The notes under the pieces were generated by a model. It ran no database searches, was not told where the DNA came from, and saw only the letters and a list, made by a program, of their open reading frames with translations. From Limnomonas spitsbergensis (Eukaryota > Chlorophyta > Chlorophyceae > Chlamydomonadales), in contig JAYJMM010000120.1 of assembly GCA_037349105.1 (NCBI GenBank), forward strand, positions 2,625,001 through 2,689,000: a DNA stretch of 64,000 nt. Reading direction: 5' to 3'. The translations under genes were made by a program, and so were the position numbers. Of the stretch, positions 47,101-55,200 are shown in pieces; the first letter of the stretch is position 1; every line of letters begins with the position of its first letter.

Positions 47101-47533
47101 CACAGCTTGGGCCAAGTCTGTCAGGCAGTGAAGAGTAAACCCCAACCAACACTTTGGCTGAAGATGGATTTAAAGTCAAAAAGTATCAATACTGCCGGAC
47201 CCTGCTGGCGTGGTGACTGGTCCAGTGATACGGAGGGATACGCCCGAACCCCAGGTTACCCCACACCTGCAGGCAGCAGCCGTAGTGGTGCAGGCCTCCC
47301 GGTGCGATCGGAGTGGGGGCGGACCTGCGCGCCACGTTGGACGCCTCCTCATTGTTGCCCTTCTTTCCCTTGGCCATGTGCGTGACTGGCCGCCGGAGAA
47401 GCGCTGCGAGTCGCGGTCGGGGCGCTATAAACCACACTGGGGCCGGGCGCGATTGGGGGCATGCAACGAGGAATCGAGTGCGGTAAAGCAGCATCAAAGG
47501 GGAGAAGCCATTGTTTAGTCTCTTAACGAGCAA
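8179..47533 (-). CDS. Long-form tRNase Z (tRNA 3'-end endonuclease), 16 exons, 1,048 aa
   Basis: tRNase Z (ELAC2/TRZ family) is a zinc endonuclease that removes tRNA 3' trailers. Exons (minus): 47533-47267, 45705-45574, 44465-44411, 18108-18031, 17287-17183, 16122-15884, 15189-14992, 14296-14123, 13527-13306, 12805-12435, 11954-11882, 10957-10848, 10471-10325, 9787-9343, 9067-8942, 8583-8179 (TAG). Every junction keeps phase; intron 9 uses CAG|GCAAGT. The degenerate N-terminal half has FNAGEGLQR (about 114), FTRVSTE and CYVCEMKG, then VIMHLSPP. The catalytic half has FLGTVSSVPSKFRN (682-695), LLDCGED, HMHADHHGG (744-752), SGDTRP (D866), HEAT (885), H902 and THFSSRY (H924). Oddities are FLGTV for the usual FLGTG, CGED for CGEG, a disordered insert in exon 10, nine glutamines in exon 6 and a Lys/Gly-rich tail. 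The Arg-rich, acid-free N-terminus suggests organelle targeting. The start may be 47533 or the Met at 47494. Confidence 0.92.
8642..8830. repeat. Intron 15 minisatellite (AAACCCTGATCACTCTC type)
   Basis: About five imperfect 36-37 bp copies are built from CTCTCAAACCCTGATCACT and TCTCTATACCCT blocks. They lie inside the last tRNase Z intron (8584-8941). Confidence 0.75.
10091..10181. repeat. Double hairpin in tRNase Z intron 13
   Basis: A perfect 13-bp inverted repeat (AACAAACCGAGCT at 10148-10160, complement at 10163-10175) has a 2-nt loop. Past one mismatch it is extended by GGCT/AGCC. Directly left, CAAAAACC...CAGACCT (from about 10097) pairs with AGGTCTGGTTTTTG (to about 10141) with a bulge. 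Together they make two adjacent hairpins on either strand. They may be a foldback element. Confidence 0.75.
12795..12880. repeat. Tandem copy of the tRNase Z exon 10 acceptor
   Basis: About 50 bp spanning the acceptor and first codons of exon 10 (GGCAGTTGAGCTTGACC on the plus strand) is repeated immediately upstream as GGCAGTTGGGCTTGACC. The copy keeps CAG|GTCAAG but lies inside intron 9. Confidence 0.8.
13068..13185. repeat. Intron 9 minisatellite (CACACATCCTCAG type)
   Basis: Three imperfect copies of about 36 bp are present. Each has TCCACAC(A/C), TGTTCACACATCC or a variant of it, and a CAGGACTTTAT or GAGTGCATC block. They lie inside tRNase Z intron 9. Confidence 0.65.
13239..13283. repeat. 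Short tandem repeat AAGATCCAGGGTTC
   Basis: About three copies of a 14-15 bp unit lie in intron 9, about 23 bp downstream (gene sense) of the GC-type donor of exon 9. Confidence 0.65.
14280..14420 (-). repeat. Decayed tandem copy of tRNase Z exon 8 acceptor and start
   Basis: The acceptor region of exon 8 (GGAGCGTGGTGACCTGCAG, gene sense) recurs 100 bp upstream in intron 7. There it is followed by a decayed version of the exon start that reads RSQSVSLL instead of RGQSVTLL. Confidence 0.8.
14560..14991. repeat. Intron 7 minisatellite starting with its own 5' splice site
   Basis: About a dozen imperfect 33-35 bp copies are present. In gene sense the unit begins GTGCGGGGAGGCCAGCAG and continues with a G-run and GAGTGGG. 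The intron's donor is AAG|GTGCGGGGAGGCTGGC, so the first repeat unit is the functional 5' splice-site region. The high G-content open frames on both strands here are artefacts. Confidence 0.85.
15430..15770. repeat. Intron 6 CACTCATCA minisatellite
   Basis: Dense imperfect tandem repeats of CACTCATCA, CATTACTCATCA and CATCAGGCAG fill about half of tRNase Z intron 6. The plus-strand 116-codon open frame over it is a repeat artefact. Confidence 0.8.
17085..17186. repeat. Intron 5 minisatellite derived from the exon 5 donor
   Basis: In gene sense, exon 5 ends GCAG|GTGTGGGGTGCAAG. The following ~100 bp repeats a 14-bp unit, GTGTGGGGTGCARG, several times with decay. The 5' splice site is thus the first unit of the array. 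Confidence 0.8.
17810..18330 (-). repeat. Tandem duplications around tRNase Z exon 4
   Basis: The acceptor side (CTCCAG|GAATGCTGCTGT at 18258 and CTGTCCAG|GAATGCTGCTGT at 18108) and its upstream flank (CATGCACA-ACTCTCAG) are duplicated 133-150 bp apart. The donor side (GAGGTCTGCRCCATTGCAG|GTGCG) is present at about 18050 and again at about 17900. This gives two candidate acceptors and two candidate donors for one small exon. Confidence 0.75.
18031..18108 (-). other. tRNase Z exon 4, first exon after the 26-kb intron
   Basis: This 78-bp exon sits between CTGTCCAG and |GTGCGCGC. It reads MLLSTSVASSDAGGLL then KGQEVCTIAG, and joins in phase to PEGVQAYVSAFKSYI of exon 5 (the family's GP-L--Y--A--F motif). 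Its acceptor segment is duplicated 150 bp upstream (acceptor at 18258), and its donor segment is duplicated about 130 bp downstream (near 17900). Either duplicate could compete for splicing. Confidence 0.75.
18668..18872. repeat. 22-bp minisatellite beside the large array
   Basis: About nine near-identical 22-bp copies (CAGCTCTCTATG plus CAGCTCCATC) lie in tRNase Z intron 3, some 170 bp from the edge of the 39-bp array. Confidence 0.9.
25403..27976. repeat. Higher-order repeat: two 33-unit blocks
   Basis: The pattern of variant units in 25403-26689 recurs in 26690-27976 with a shift of exactly 1,287 bp (33 x 39). This includes the paired CACTCGTCTC variant and the CCACCAGGGCAC variant. It indicates a recent block duplication inside the array. 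Confidence 0.8.
29146..35627. repeat. Higher-order repeat: two blocks of about 81 and 80 units
   Basis: The one-base deletion CTGTTTCCCCCAGG recurs at 29220, 32378 and 35497. The spacings are 3,158 bp (80 x 39 + 38) and 3,119 bp (79 x 39 + 38), with the same neighbouring variants each time (CACTGGTCCC, CAGCTACAAC). Kilobase-scale duplications carried the same mutation. Confidence 0.85.
39041..43290. repeat. Higher-order repeat: 36- and 26-unit blocks
   Basis: The rare GTTCGCCCTCAGG variant occurs at 39041, 40445, 41459 and 42863. The spacings are 1,404, 1,014 and 1,404 bp (36, 26 and 36 units). The combined 62-unit period of 2,418 bp is also seen in the surrounding variant pattern. Confidence 0.85.
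43966..44130. repeat. Dispersed ~130-bp intronic repeat, copy at array edge
   Basis: The sequence GGGCCGATGAGGACCAAA ... TAGGCCATGATG ... ACATCTGAAGCACC begins about 6 bp beyond the right edge of the 39-bp array. Related copies lie at about 46010-46160, 50185-50275, 52425-52570, 53530-53650 and 60110-60240, all inside introns of four different genes. It carries no coding frame, so a SINE or MITE family is likely. Confidence 0.65.
44150..44171 (-). repeat. Diverged single copy of the array hairpin
   Basis: In gene sense this reads GGTCACA, then GGGACAAG, then TGTGACC, a perfect 7-bp stem with an 8-nt loop. The array unit has GGCTACA, the same loop, and TGTGGCC. The loop is identical and the stem differs by a compensatory change. 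It lies 190 bp outside the array in the same intron. Confidence 0.8.
44161..44410 (-). repeat. Two decayed copies of the tRNase Z exon 3 donor region
   Basis: Exon 3 ends GGGACTTCCAG|GTGGGTTG at 44411. About 139 bp downstream, GAGACTTCCAG|GTTGGTTG occurs near 44271, and about 100 bp further GGGACTGTCAAGTAGGTGG near 44172. Shared intronic blocks (GCCTCAGCTACAT, CGCTAGATCAAGCGGG) confirm tandem duplication of the exon-intron boundary. Confidence 0.85.
44411..44465 (-). other. tRNase Z exon 3, last exon before the 26-kb intron
   Basis: This 55-bp exon reads LEHYLFTRVSTETMAGLP, the FLTR...GGLPG motif of tRNase Z. It starts after TGTTGCAG and ends CCAG|GTGGGT. It leaves one base (phase 1) that joins to GAATGCTGCTG at 18108 to give GMLL. 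The next in-phase exon therefore lies on the far side of the 39-bp array, which shows that the array is intronic. Confidence 0.88.
44521..45047. repeat. 29-bp minisatellite in tRNase Z intron 2
   Basis: About 18 copies of a 28-29 bp unit (GATCAGATGTTCAGAAGG plus AAAAGCCAAGC) are present. The plus-strand open frames of 109 and 180 codons here are repeat artefacts. Confidence 0.9.
45215..45573 (-). repeat. Three decayed copies of tRNase Z exon 2 end in intron 2
   Basis: Exon 2 ends with codons for MMREKKAKMQK followed by GTGGGTGG. Copies of this segment lie in the intron at about 45469-45512, 45381-45424 and 45273-45316, progressively more diverged. The nearest still reads MMQENKAKMQK. Between copies are telomere-like GGTTTAGG/TTAAGGG blocks. 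The repeat period is about 90-110 bp. Confidence 0.85.
46010..46160. repeat. Dispersed intronic repeat, copy in tRNase Z intron 1
   Basis: Contains ATGGTAACCAAACTT, ACGGCCGGTGGCCCAGGCAG, then TAGGCCATGATGTGGCTGAA and GTAGCTGAGGCACCC. It matches the family described at 43966-44130. Confidence 0.65.
46543..46812. repeat. 14-bp minisatellite in tRNase Z intron 1
   Basis: About 19 copies of AGTAGCTGCATTTC occur, with AAGTAG and CAATAG variants at both ends and in the middle. Confidence 0.92.
47267..47533 (-). other. tRNase Z exon 1: putative targeting presequence
   Basis: This is the first 89 codons of tRNase Z. Residues 1-60 hold many Arg/Lys and hydrophobic residues and no acidic residue until about position 62 (MLLYRTRFLVACPQ, LAALLRRPVTHMAKGKK). 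That profile fits a mitochondrial or chloroplast presequence. It ends GGLHHYGCCLQ and joins in phase to VLGMDVD of exon 2, giving the family's usual start of the N-terminal lactamase-like domain. The assignment as exon 1 rests on this join and the CAG|GTGTGG donor. Confidence 0.7.
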
Positions 47534-47957
47534 CTCCCTTCAGATTCTGTCTGTGTCGAATTTGAGGGCCTGTCTGGGCCCGCCAAAGTAATTTTGCCCA
47601 CAGACGGTTGGCCTATGGTTGTCTCCACTAGAGCTTTTTGCAAATTGTTGTGGTACACAAGTGATGGAGGTATCGTGGCATGCCGTACATGTTTGAGTGT
47701 GAAATGTGAATTGTGAAATCGGAATTTATTATGAAGGAGGTTGTCTCTTTCCAGTGGGATTCCTTTTTGGTTAATACCTCCGGGATGTTTTTGTGGGTTT
47801 TGTGGGCTGCTGCGTCATTGCTCGGGATCGGCTGGGAGATTGCTTTCTTCGGTGGATGCCACTCGTCTGGAGGGCGCTTATCAGGTGACAACCAAATACA
47901 TATGCGTGCCACGCGAAGTGTGGGGATGGTTTGTGGATTTGGGCTTGCTAGTGGAGT

Positions 47958-48110
47958 GCATGCAGCCCATGAAAATATATGCAACCCTGCATGCAGCCCA
48001 ATGATCCATGCAGCCATCCATCTATGCTGCCCAGGGATCCAGGCACTCCAGGGATCCAGGCTGCCATGCGGCCCAAGGATCCATGCAGCCATGCGACCCA
48101 GAATTCATGC
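47958..48110. repeat. CATGCAGCC / GGATCCAGG minisatellite
   Basis: Imperfect tandem units of about 20-25 bp contain TGCATGCAGCCCA, CCATGCAGCCAT and CAGGGATCCAGG. Confidence 0.7.
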
Positions 48111-48150
48111 GGGCGATTGCCATGCAACCATGGGTTCAATGGGACTTGTC

Positions 48151-48263
48151 CATCTCAAGCAAAGGTGCATTCGTCATAGGTCATGCATTTCTTGAACTCT
48201 GCGTACATGCATGCACGTCACTGTTTATTTGTTGCTATGACGAATGCACCTTTACTTGAGATG
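48151..48263. repeat. 29-bp inverted repeat with 55-nt loop
   Basis: The left arm at 48151-48179 (CATCTCAAGCAAAGG ... CGTCATAG) matches the complement of the right arm at 48235-48263 with one mismatch. The hairpin size fits a small RNA precursor or a foldback element. The segment TGACGAATGCACC from the arm recurs at about 53112 in a thiamin pyrophosphokinase intron, which favours a dispersed element. Confidence 0.8.
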
Positions 48264-49273
48264 GGGACCAGAGCAGCAAGGCTTTATGCTCCAAACCGAG
48301 CAAGCATAAGGCTTTGTTGTAGCTGAATAGTAGCAGAAGCACCCACAGATCAACAGTGTGGTGCGCCATTATAGGCTCTTAATTCGAGGGCATGAGGTTG
48401 ACCAACACCCGGCATACCCTAGCTGTCATTTTGAAAACATGCAGCGGGTCGGACATCCGGCGCTAGAAGCCTCCATGCACCATGTATGCTGTCTGTACCT
48501 CCAGCCTCCCTCTTTCTTGTGTATTTACGCGAGCGGTATGCGTGCATCGTTAAGCACTCCTTCGCTCAAAACATTAAGCATTGACAGGTCGGTGCCATCC
48601 CGCCAATACAAGCTCGCTGTGCAGCCCATGGAATGAATGAAGGCAATGCAATGCAATTAAATTAGTCAAGTCAAGTAAGTCGGTCAGGTCCCCTGACTTT
48701 CTGGCCTGTAGATATGAGTGAGGGCTTGCCGTATTGTGTACCGCAAGCCACTATCTCTGGGTCACGATGCTCGTATCATCTATCTCGCACCATCTAGGGC
48801 TCGAGATTGATAATGATAAATGATGTGTACGACAACAATTTGCAAAAAGCTCTACTGAGGGTTGTGAACTTGCGGTTGGCTCTAAGACCATAAACCCCAT
48901 CTGTCTCATTGTCCCCGACGTAAGGCATCCCTTTGGTGGCTCTTAAGCGGACATCGCAGTCTATTTGGTATAATCTCTCAAAAGTTACCAAAAGCCCCTC
49001 CAACCCCCCTGCTCCCAACCTTCTTCCTTCGTATATATATCAGGTTTTGGCTGGTCTGGATGGAGTATTCCACCCTTTCTCGTACAGACTTCAAGGACCC
49101 ACCTTCTGGTCGGGTGGAGACCCTGCATCCTTTAAAATGGGTGCCTACATTTTGTCTGCATGTCTTGACTCTTGCAGATTCGTAGCTAGCTTCCATGGCT
49201 GGAGCTACACCACATAGATTGTGTATGTATTTAAGCATGCTTCAGGCCATGTCAGATCACTGACAGTCACATT

Positions 49274-49278
49274 TTACA
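49274..49278 (-). terminator. Possible TGTAA polyadenylation motif
   Basis: TGTAA in gene sense lies about 90 bp after the R3H-associated protein stop codon. This is the motif used for polyadenylation in Chlorophyceae. Position and sequence fit, but a five-base motif can occur by chance. Confidence 0.4.
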
Positions 49279-49364
49279 GTTTGAATCGTCCTGAAGTTCA
49301 TAGGACATATACTCCTGCAACAATCTGTCGAGTCACAGTTTAACTATTCCTGATGCTACAGTCC

Positions 49365-51714
49365 TCACATCATGACCCATTCCGCTTCAGATGTAGCCCC
49401 CGATGATATACCATGCACATGCTTCCGAACGAAGCTGCCCAACCCGTTGTGTGTGAGGCCTGAGCTCCCCAGCTCCGCCAGAGCCATCAGCACGTCAGTA
49501 CTGCAAGGGAAAAAACAGATAGGGTGAATCAGAGAAGCTCAGCGTCCTAAAAAATCTGAGGGGAAACAATTGAGTGCGATTGGAGGGGGTTTTAATCAGC
49601 ATGTGCATTATTCAAACTGCAAGTCTAGGGAAACATAGTGTGCATCATTCAGTGTGCGCCATTTTAAGTCCAAGGAGCATGGAGGCCTCAACATCGCCAT
49701 GAAGACAAGGCGGAGCATGCTCACCAGGTGATCGTGTCGTCAAGGGGAGCAATTGGCTGCTGAGCTGTTGCCTGCGTCTCTGCAGGGGCTGACACAACCT
49801 GCTGCTGCTGCTGCTGCTGTGGGCGAAAGTGCACAGACACTGAGCACTCCTGGCCCTTCAGGCTGGTCGAGGCGAGGCCGTGAAACTGGGCCAGGCCATG
49901 CACAAGCATGCGCCCGAACGCGTCCTCCAGCGGAACAATGAGGCTAGCCGATGTATCACCCTTCAGGCAGGCAGGCAGTGAGAGAGGTTGGAGGTTGTGG
50001 TTGGAGGAGAGGCCATGAAAGTGGGCCAGGCCATGCACCAGCATGAATTTGAACGCGCCTTCCAGCAGCACGGTGAACCTGGCCGGCGCATCAGCCGGCA
50101 GAAAGGGGACAGTACTTCATTTTTCGGCTACGAGTCTGACTCCGACAGGCCCGATGAAGGCCATACCTAGGTTGACCTACCTATCGACTGAAACCCAAGC
50201 AGCACGGCTGCTTGCACAAGGGACCCCACCCTCCAGCCATCAGAGGCAGCTTAACTGTAGCTGAATCGTGACAAACCACGAACCACGAAGAATAGGGAAC
50301 TCTGTAGCGCACCTTCTCCAGCAGCTCCATGACCTGCGTCTCCAGCGCCAGGACGGAGTGAACGTTGGCCTTCCGCAGGGCCGCCCGTGAGGTCTTGCTG
50401 ACGGCTGACCAGCTGTGCAGCGCAGCGGCGGCCGGGCTGACCACCCTGCTGGCTACACCCTCCTCGCCCGCCGCCAACTTGGCGTTGAACTCCTCCCATT
50501 TCTACAGGAAGGATTGAGGTTGGCGTGAGATGGAAAAGCTGGACACCCTGGCTCCAGACCGATAAAAACATCTTTGGGCCTCGCAATCTTTGGATACCGT
50601 ACTATCAGTCTCCGTAGGTACTGGTGGTTCGATAGCATTTTCAGGGTATTGAATCATCTGCTAGCTTGATAACCTAAAGCAGCATCGTGGCAGCCATGCA
50701 CTCAGCACCTGAACTCTTCATTCATAGCTGTCGTACTCCTTGGTGATAGGCAATGTGTGACACTCACACTAAAATAAGCCTGAACCTATCATCTGTACCG
50801 GTACTTGCCAATTTTACACACTGCATACAAACACTCACAGCGCCTGAATCTGCAAGCCATAGCTGCCATTTCTACAAAGAAGCACTAGCACACACCTGCA
50901 GGACGCGCGCCTCCTTGTCCTCGTCAATGTTTCTGAATCCCTCCCACACGGCTGCAGCGGCCGGGTCCTCGCGGATCTGAGTCAGCGGGGAGTCACGCAC
51001 CACACCAAAGGGAACCGGGTTGAACAGGGCCACCATGTCCGCGGCACTCATTGGGCCTGCGTTGTCCCGCAGCTGCTTCTCATTCAGCCTGCACGTGGTG
51101 CATGGCACTCTTGATTTCAGGTGCCTCAGCGACAATGCAGCTACATCACAGCCTACGGCCGGTGGGGCCAGAGGCAGCAGGCTGACGCGCAGACGAGGCG
51201 ACGATCCCTGGATAAACGGAATTCAAGCTACGATCCAACCTTAACCATGTAACCTGTGACCCTACGAGATCGAATCTACGATACAATCCATGTGGTATGA
51301 TTCTTGCCTGTTCAGGAGATGCAGGGACACATGGCCTGGGACCCAAGCATGGTGGGAGTCACATGCACGGCGAGCACCTTCATGCCTGACTCGATCTCCA
51401 CGGGAAGCATGGACAGCTGCCAAGACAGCATCCTAGCATTGCAGATAGCACAGAGGGTGCTCTCACCAGCGGCGCCTTCGCCTGACCCCCACTGCCTCCA
51501 AGGCCCTCAGCTCAGCCAGCTCCTGAGCGTTCGTTGCCACGCCGCTCTCGGCATTGGATCTTGCCTTGGCAGTCCACTGGCTGACCAGGTTCGCCTGGGC
51601 GTGCTTGCCGGGAATCCCGCTGCCTCCCTTATTACTACCCCTGCTACGGTCTGAACGTAGGACGTCGCTCAGCTTCCCTCCATCAGGCATGAGGTATGGG
51701 GCGTGGGCTGACAT
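49365..51714 (-). CDS. R3H-associated N-terminal domain protein, 5 exons, 333 aa
   Basis: Exons (minus): 51714-51467, 51088-50896, 50501-50313, 49960-49725, 49500-49365 (TGA). All phases join. The family (R3HDM4 in animals, R3H-assoc proteins in plants) is poorly characterised. Family features are RRRRRWLNEKQLRDNAGPM (about 78-97), WEGFRNIDEDKEARVLQ-KWEEF (about 131-152), and DAFGRMLVHGLAQFHGL (about 223-239), which corresponds to DPFHRLLLHGVC in plants. The C-terminus (TDVLMALAELGSSGLTHNG) has no R3H motif visible. Exon 4 carries seven CAG-coded glutamines. An extra, decayed copy of the LEGAFKFMLVHGLAHFHGL segment sits in intron 3. The start ATG gives a low-complexity, Ser/Gly/Arg-rich N-terminus. 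Identity rests on family motifs recalled, not on an alignment. Confidence 0.8.
49999..50078 (-). pseudogene. Decayed tandem copy of R3H-associated exon 4 segment
   Basis: It reads LLEGAFKFMLVHGLAHFHGL against PLEDAFGRMLVHGLAQFHGL in the functional exon, with a 133-bp offset. It keeps a GCCAG| acceptor-like end and an open frame that runs into the real exon, so alternative splicing cannot be excluded. Confidence 0.75.
50185..50275. repeat. Dispersed intronic repeat, copy in R3H-associated intron 3
   Basis: CCAAGCAGCACGGCTGCTTG followed by GTAGCTGAATCGTGAC, the shorter form of the family at 43966-44130. Confidence 0.55.
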
Positions 51715-52240
51715 TAGAATACGATTTTGTTTAATTATACGATAGGTCTACCCTGGTATGCGCGGGGTTGTGCTGAACGTGCTCTGGGCGAAAACCCTAC
51801 AGATAGGCGTGTTCACACTCTCGCAAGCATCTTGTCCACGAGCACCTCGTGTGGAAAGTGTAGCGTGCAGTCGGTGCACTACACAAACATTTCCTGACAT
51901 GATGAATCCACGTAAATGATCAGCGCGAGGAATGTATCACAAGCCTTAACCATCCTCAGGTCACGAGGTTTGTGTTCTGGTGCCTTAGTACCAGTAGTTG
52001 CTGTGACATCGTCAGCTCAACCACCATGTGGCCTTTTCTGAACCGGTGATCTCTAGTTTGCTGGAACATGGCTATCAGGGCATATCAGCATAGGCGATGG
52101 AATTTTGAATTGGCCATCATGGCATGGGCGATGACATGATGAACACCTTGCCTCACCAGCAACACATGCATGCAGTGACGCCGTCCCTACCGGTGAGCCG
52201 ACCACGCACTGTTGTCTCGCTTCAGCCCTTCAGCACCAGC
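51715..52240. promoter_or_regulatory. Divergent promoter region
   Basis: This is the roughly 530 bp between the oppositely oriented starts of the R3H-associated gene and thiamin pyrophosphokinase. Both promoters must lie here. No TATA box or riboswitch-like thiamin element was recognised. An in-frame upstream ATG for thiamin pyrophosphokinase lies at 52124. Confidence 0.5.
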
Positions 52241-55200
52241 ATGCCGGCAGACGGCGATGCACACCGCATCAGCTCCAGCTTCTTGTCATTCCGTCCGGAT
52301 CCAGTCGTCAAGACGTACCTGGTGGTCCTTAATTTCTCCTTGCCCCAGGCGACGGTCAAGCTCTGGCACCAAGGTCTGCAGCACTGTGCATTCGGTTTGC
52401 CTGTGCTGCATGCTTCAGGCAGCCATTAGGGGGCTACCGGGTGGCCACCACTTGGCCGATGGGGACCAAACCTTGACCGGCCTTCGGCCAGTGGCACAAG
52501 CTGCAAGGTCTGATGCACCCAGCTCCGTTGGCGGTCAGCCGAGTTGTATCTGAAGCACCTTGAAAGAAACTCTGGTCCGCAGATAGAGGATACATGCAAC
52601 TCAAGCTGGGGAGTCGGCACCTGATAGGCTGTTTGCACATCCAGCAAATCATGCCCGCTCCCCATCCTCTTCACAAATTGCTCTGGCTTGTTTGGATAAA
52701 GCCCATATGATAGACATTGTTTGTAGTCAAGTGTCCATGCTGGAAGTGCTGTATGTCTCTCTGTGGCTGTCTGCTGCGCAATGTACATGCTAGGAGTTAT
52801 GTGTCACCCTGTGGCTGTGTCTGCTGCGCAGCATCGTACCGCGTTTGTGCTGATGGTGGGAGTAACCGCCTGTACGATGGGCTGCCGAGCATGCTGGGTG
52901 TGTCTGGGCCTGAGGCAGAGCTGGCGAGAAGCACTTTCCTGCCTGACATCATCCTCGGTGACCTAGACTCCATCAGACAGGTGGGCACGGCCTGAAGTAG
53001 GGGGGACGACTACCGGCACCATGTTTTAAATTACAGACAGCCCCTGCTTCAAAAATCAAACTGAACATGCTATAGAAGCCGATACTTTCTTTTCGTGATG
53101 TTCACCCTGCGCTTAGCATTGTGACGAATGCACCCATCTATATAACCCTGATTTCACCGCCATACATTGTTACATAACTTTCATCTTCTTTGGGGACTCT
53201 GAGACTTTCTTGAACCAATTAGTTGAGAAACTTCTTGAAGCCTACAGATTCACCACTACTAAGCCTTGAGCCCCAAGGACTAGTGCTACATATATTTGGC
53301 AGACAGTGCAGGTGTCCGGCACTAAGCGCAGCGGCATGGCCTTGTGTGAGGAGAGAGCGTCATTTGCCTTGCATGCCCATGCAGGACGTGCGCGATTTCT
53401 ACACAAGCCGTCGAGTGCCAGTGGTCGACCTCTCAGAAGACCAGGACACTACAGATCTAGGCAAGCGATTGCCTGGCTGACTGATTGTCACTCTTTATTT
53501 TTGTGTGCACTACACTGCCCTTGGCAGGCCGCTAGTCAGCCACCACTGGGATGATACTTGCCATGGATCTGCCTACAGCTGATGGCCCAAGCAGCAGGGC
53601 TGCCTGCACTAGGTCTCAACGATTGCAGGCCATAATGTAGCTGAATCGAATGGAGATACACTTCTGACCATCCACTTCTTACGACATGTTGGAGCATCTT
53701 GTTATGATTCCACTCCTGTCGAAATTCCATGACATCTCCAGAGGGCAATCTGAGTCATTCTCCTCACCCTTGCTCACCCCTTGAAACACGTATGGACCGC
53801 TCTCTCGTTAGGCCACAGCAGTTGTATTTTTCTTCAGGCAGAACAGGAATAGGAAGCCGTTGAGCAGCTGCTTAGGACAGCACTCGTGAGCCCGGCATCC
53901 GCGTTTTTATGTTTATGGACGCAGGGAAGTGCCTGACGCACATTGAGAAGCGCTTGTTTCTGGATGCTGGACAGCAGCGGGAGGGAGCGCATGCTGATGG
54001 AGGTATTCCGTCACCGTCGGCCACTGCCGGTGGCCTGGGCGTCGCCGCTGACTCCCTGGCCCAGGGGGAGCCAGTGGGTTTGTGGGAACCCATTGATGCT
54101 AATGGGAACCACAAGGCGGCAATGAGCCGTAGCAGGGCTGGTCATCAGGTGCTTGTCCTAGGTGAGATCAACAAGACGGGACCAACCAGATTTGCATCGA
54201 TGGAAATCAGAGGATGGAAAGGGAGACTTTTTTAAATACTTAGCAAGTGATTAGGGTCAACTGCTTTTTCCATGGTAGTCGGGCCTGATGTATTCCCCCC
54301 TCCTCGCTACCCACCTGCTGGTATTTAATGACCTTTGTCTATTTGTGTACGCATATTATGCCCGTTACCCCCCTGCAACATATCCACCCCCAATCTTCAC
54401 CCCCTTTTCTCTAATTGTTACGTTTGGTCGTATCTGACAGCATGGCACGAGCCATGTGCAGAGGGCTGGACTGCACTGTGTCCTTTTGATGTCCAACCTC
54501 AGTGCGCTGTAACGATGCCCTGTCATGTTTCTATAATTTTGAATTCGCATGGCACCTGTCGGATCTGACGACAGGTGCTATGGGCAGAAGGTTGGTGCAC
54601 ACAATATCCAACCTCTCACAAAGGGGTCAAAGAGCTGTACCTGTTATCCGGCCTGATTTATCTCTCCTTCTCGCGAACCAGCCCCTTCATAAGCTTTCTC
54701 TTTTTTTGAATTTCTGTACCTCACGTTTGATCTGGTGGCAGGTGCCATGGGCGGAAGGCTGGACCACACGATGTCCAACCTAAATTCACTGTACCAGTTC
54801 CCTGGCTTGAACATAATATTGTGGGGTGAGGGCAACCTGGTGCGGTTGCTGCCCGTCGGAAGATCTGTGATCCGGCCATTCAAGGGCTTGGAGGGACCGT
54901 CGTGTGGTCTGGTGCCGCTTGGGGGCCCTGCGACTGCCACATCATCTGGTGAGTTTGAACCAGGATCTGTACTGATTTCCCCCCTGTGTCGCTTACTCAC
55001 GCACTGGTGCTCGTGCTCAAAAGGTTGGTTTGCTGCCTGTTTTTAAACTCGATCGGATCTTGTAACACAATATAAGGTTGCCACCAGGTTGTCACAGCAT
55101 CGATGCTGCGCATTTGATTTGAAGCAGGCAGTATCCTAATGTGTGTGCCTTTCAATTCTGACTGAGCAGGCTTGAGATGGAATCTGGAGAACACGAAGAT

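Larger units (their letters stand above)
47534..49364. other. Intergenic region with repeats
   Basis: This lies upstream of tRNase Z and downstream of the R3H-associated gene, both on the minus strand. It includes the tRNase Z promoter region. I see no gene. It holds a GGATCCA/CATGCAGCC minisatellite (about 47958-48110) and a long inverted repeat (48151-48263). Confidence 0.6.
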
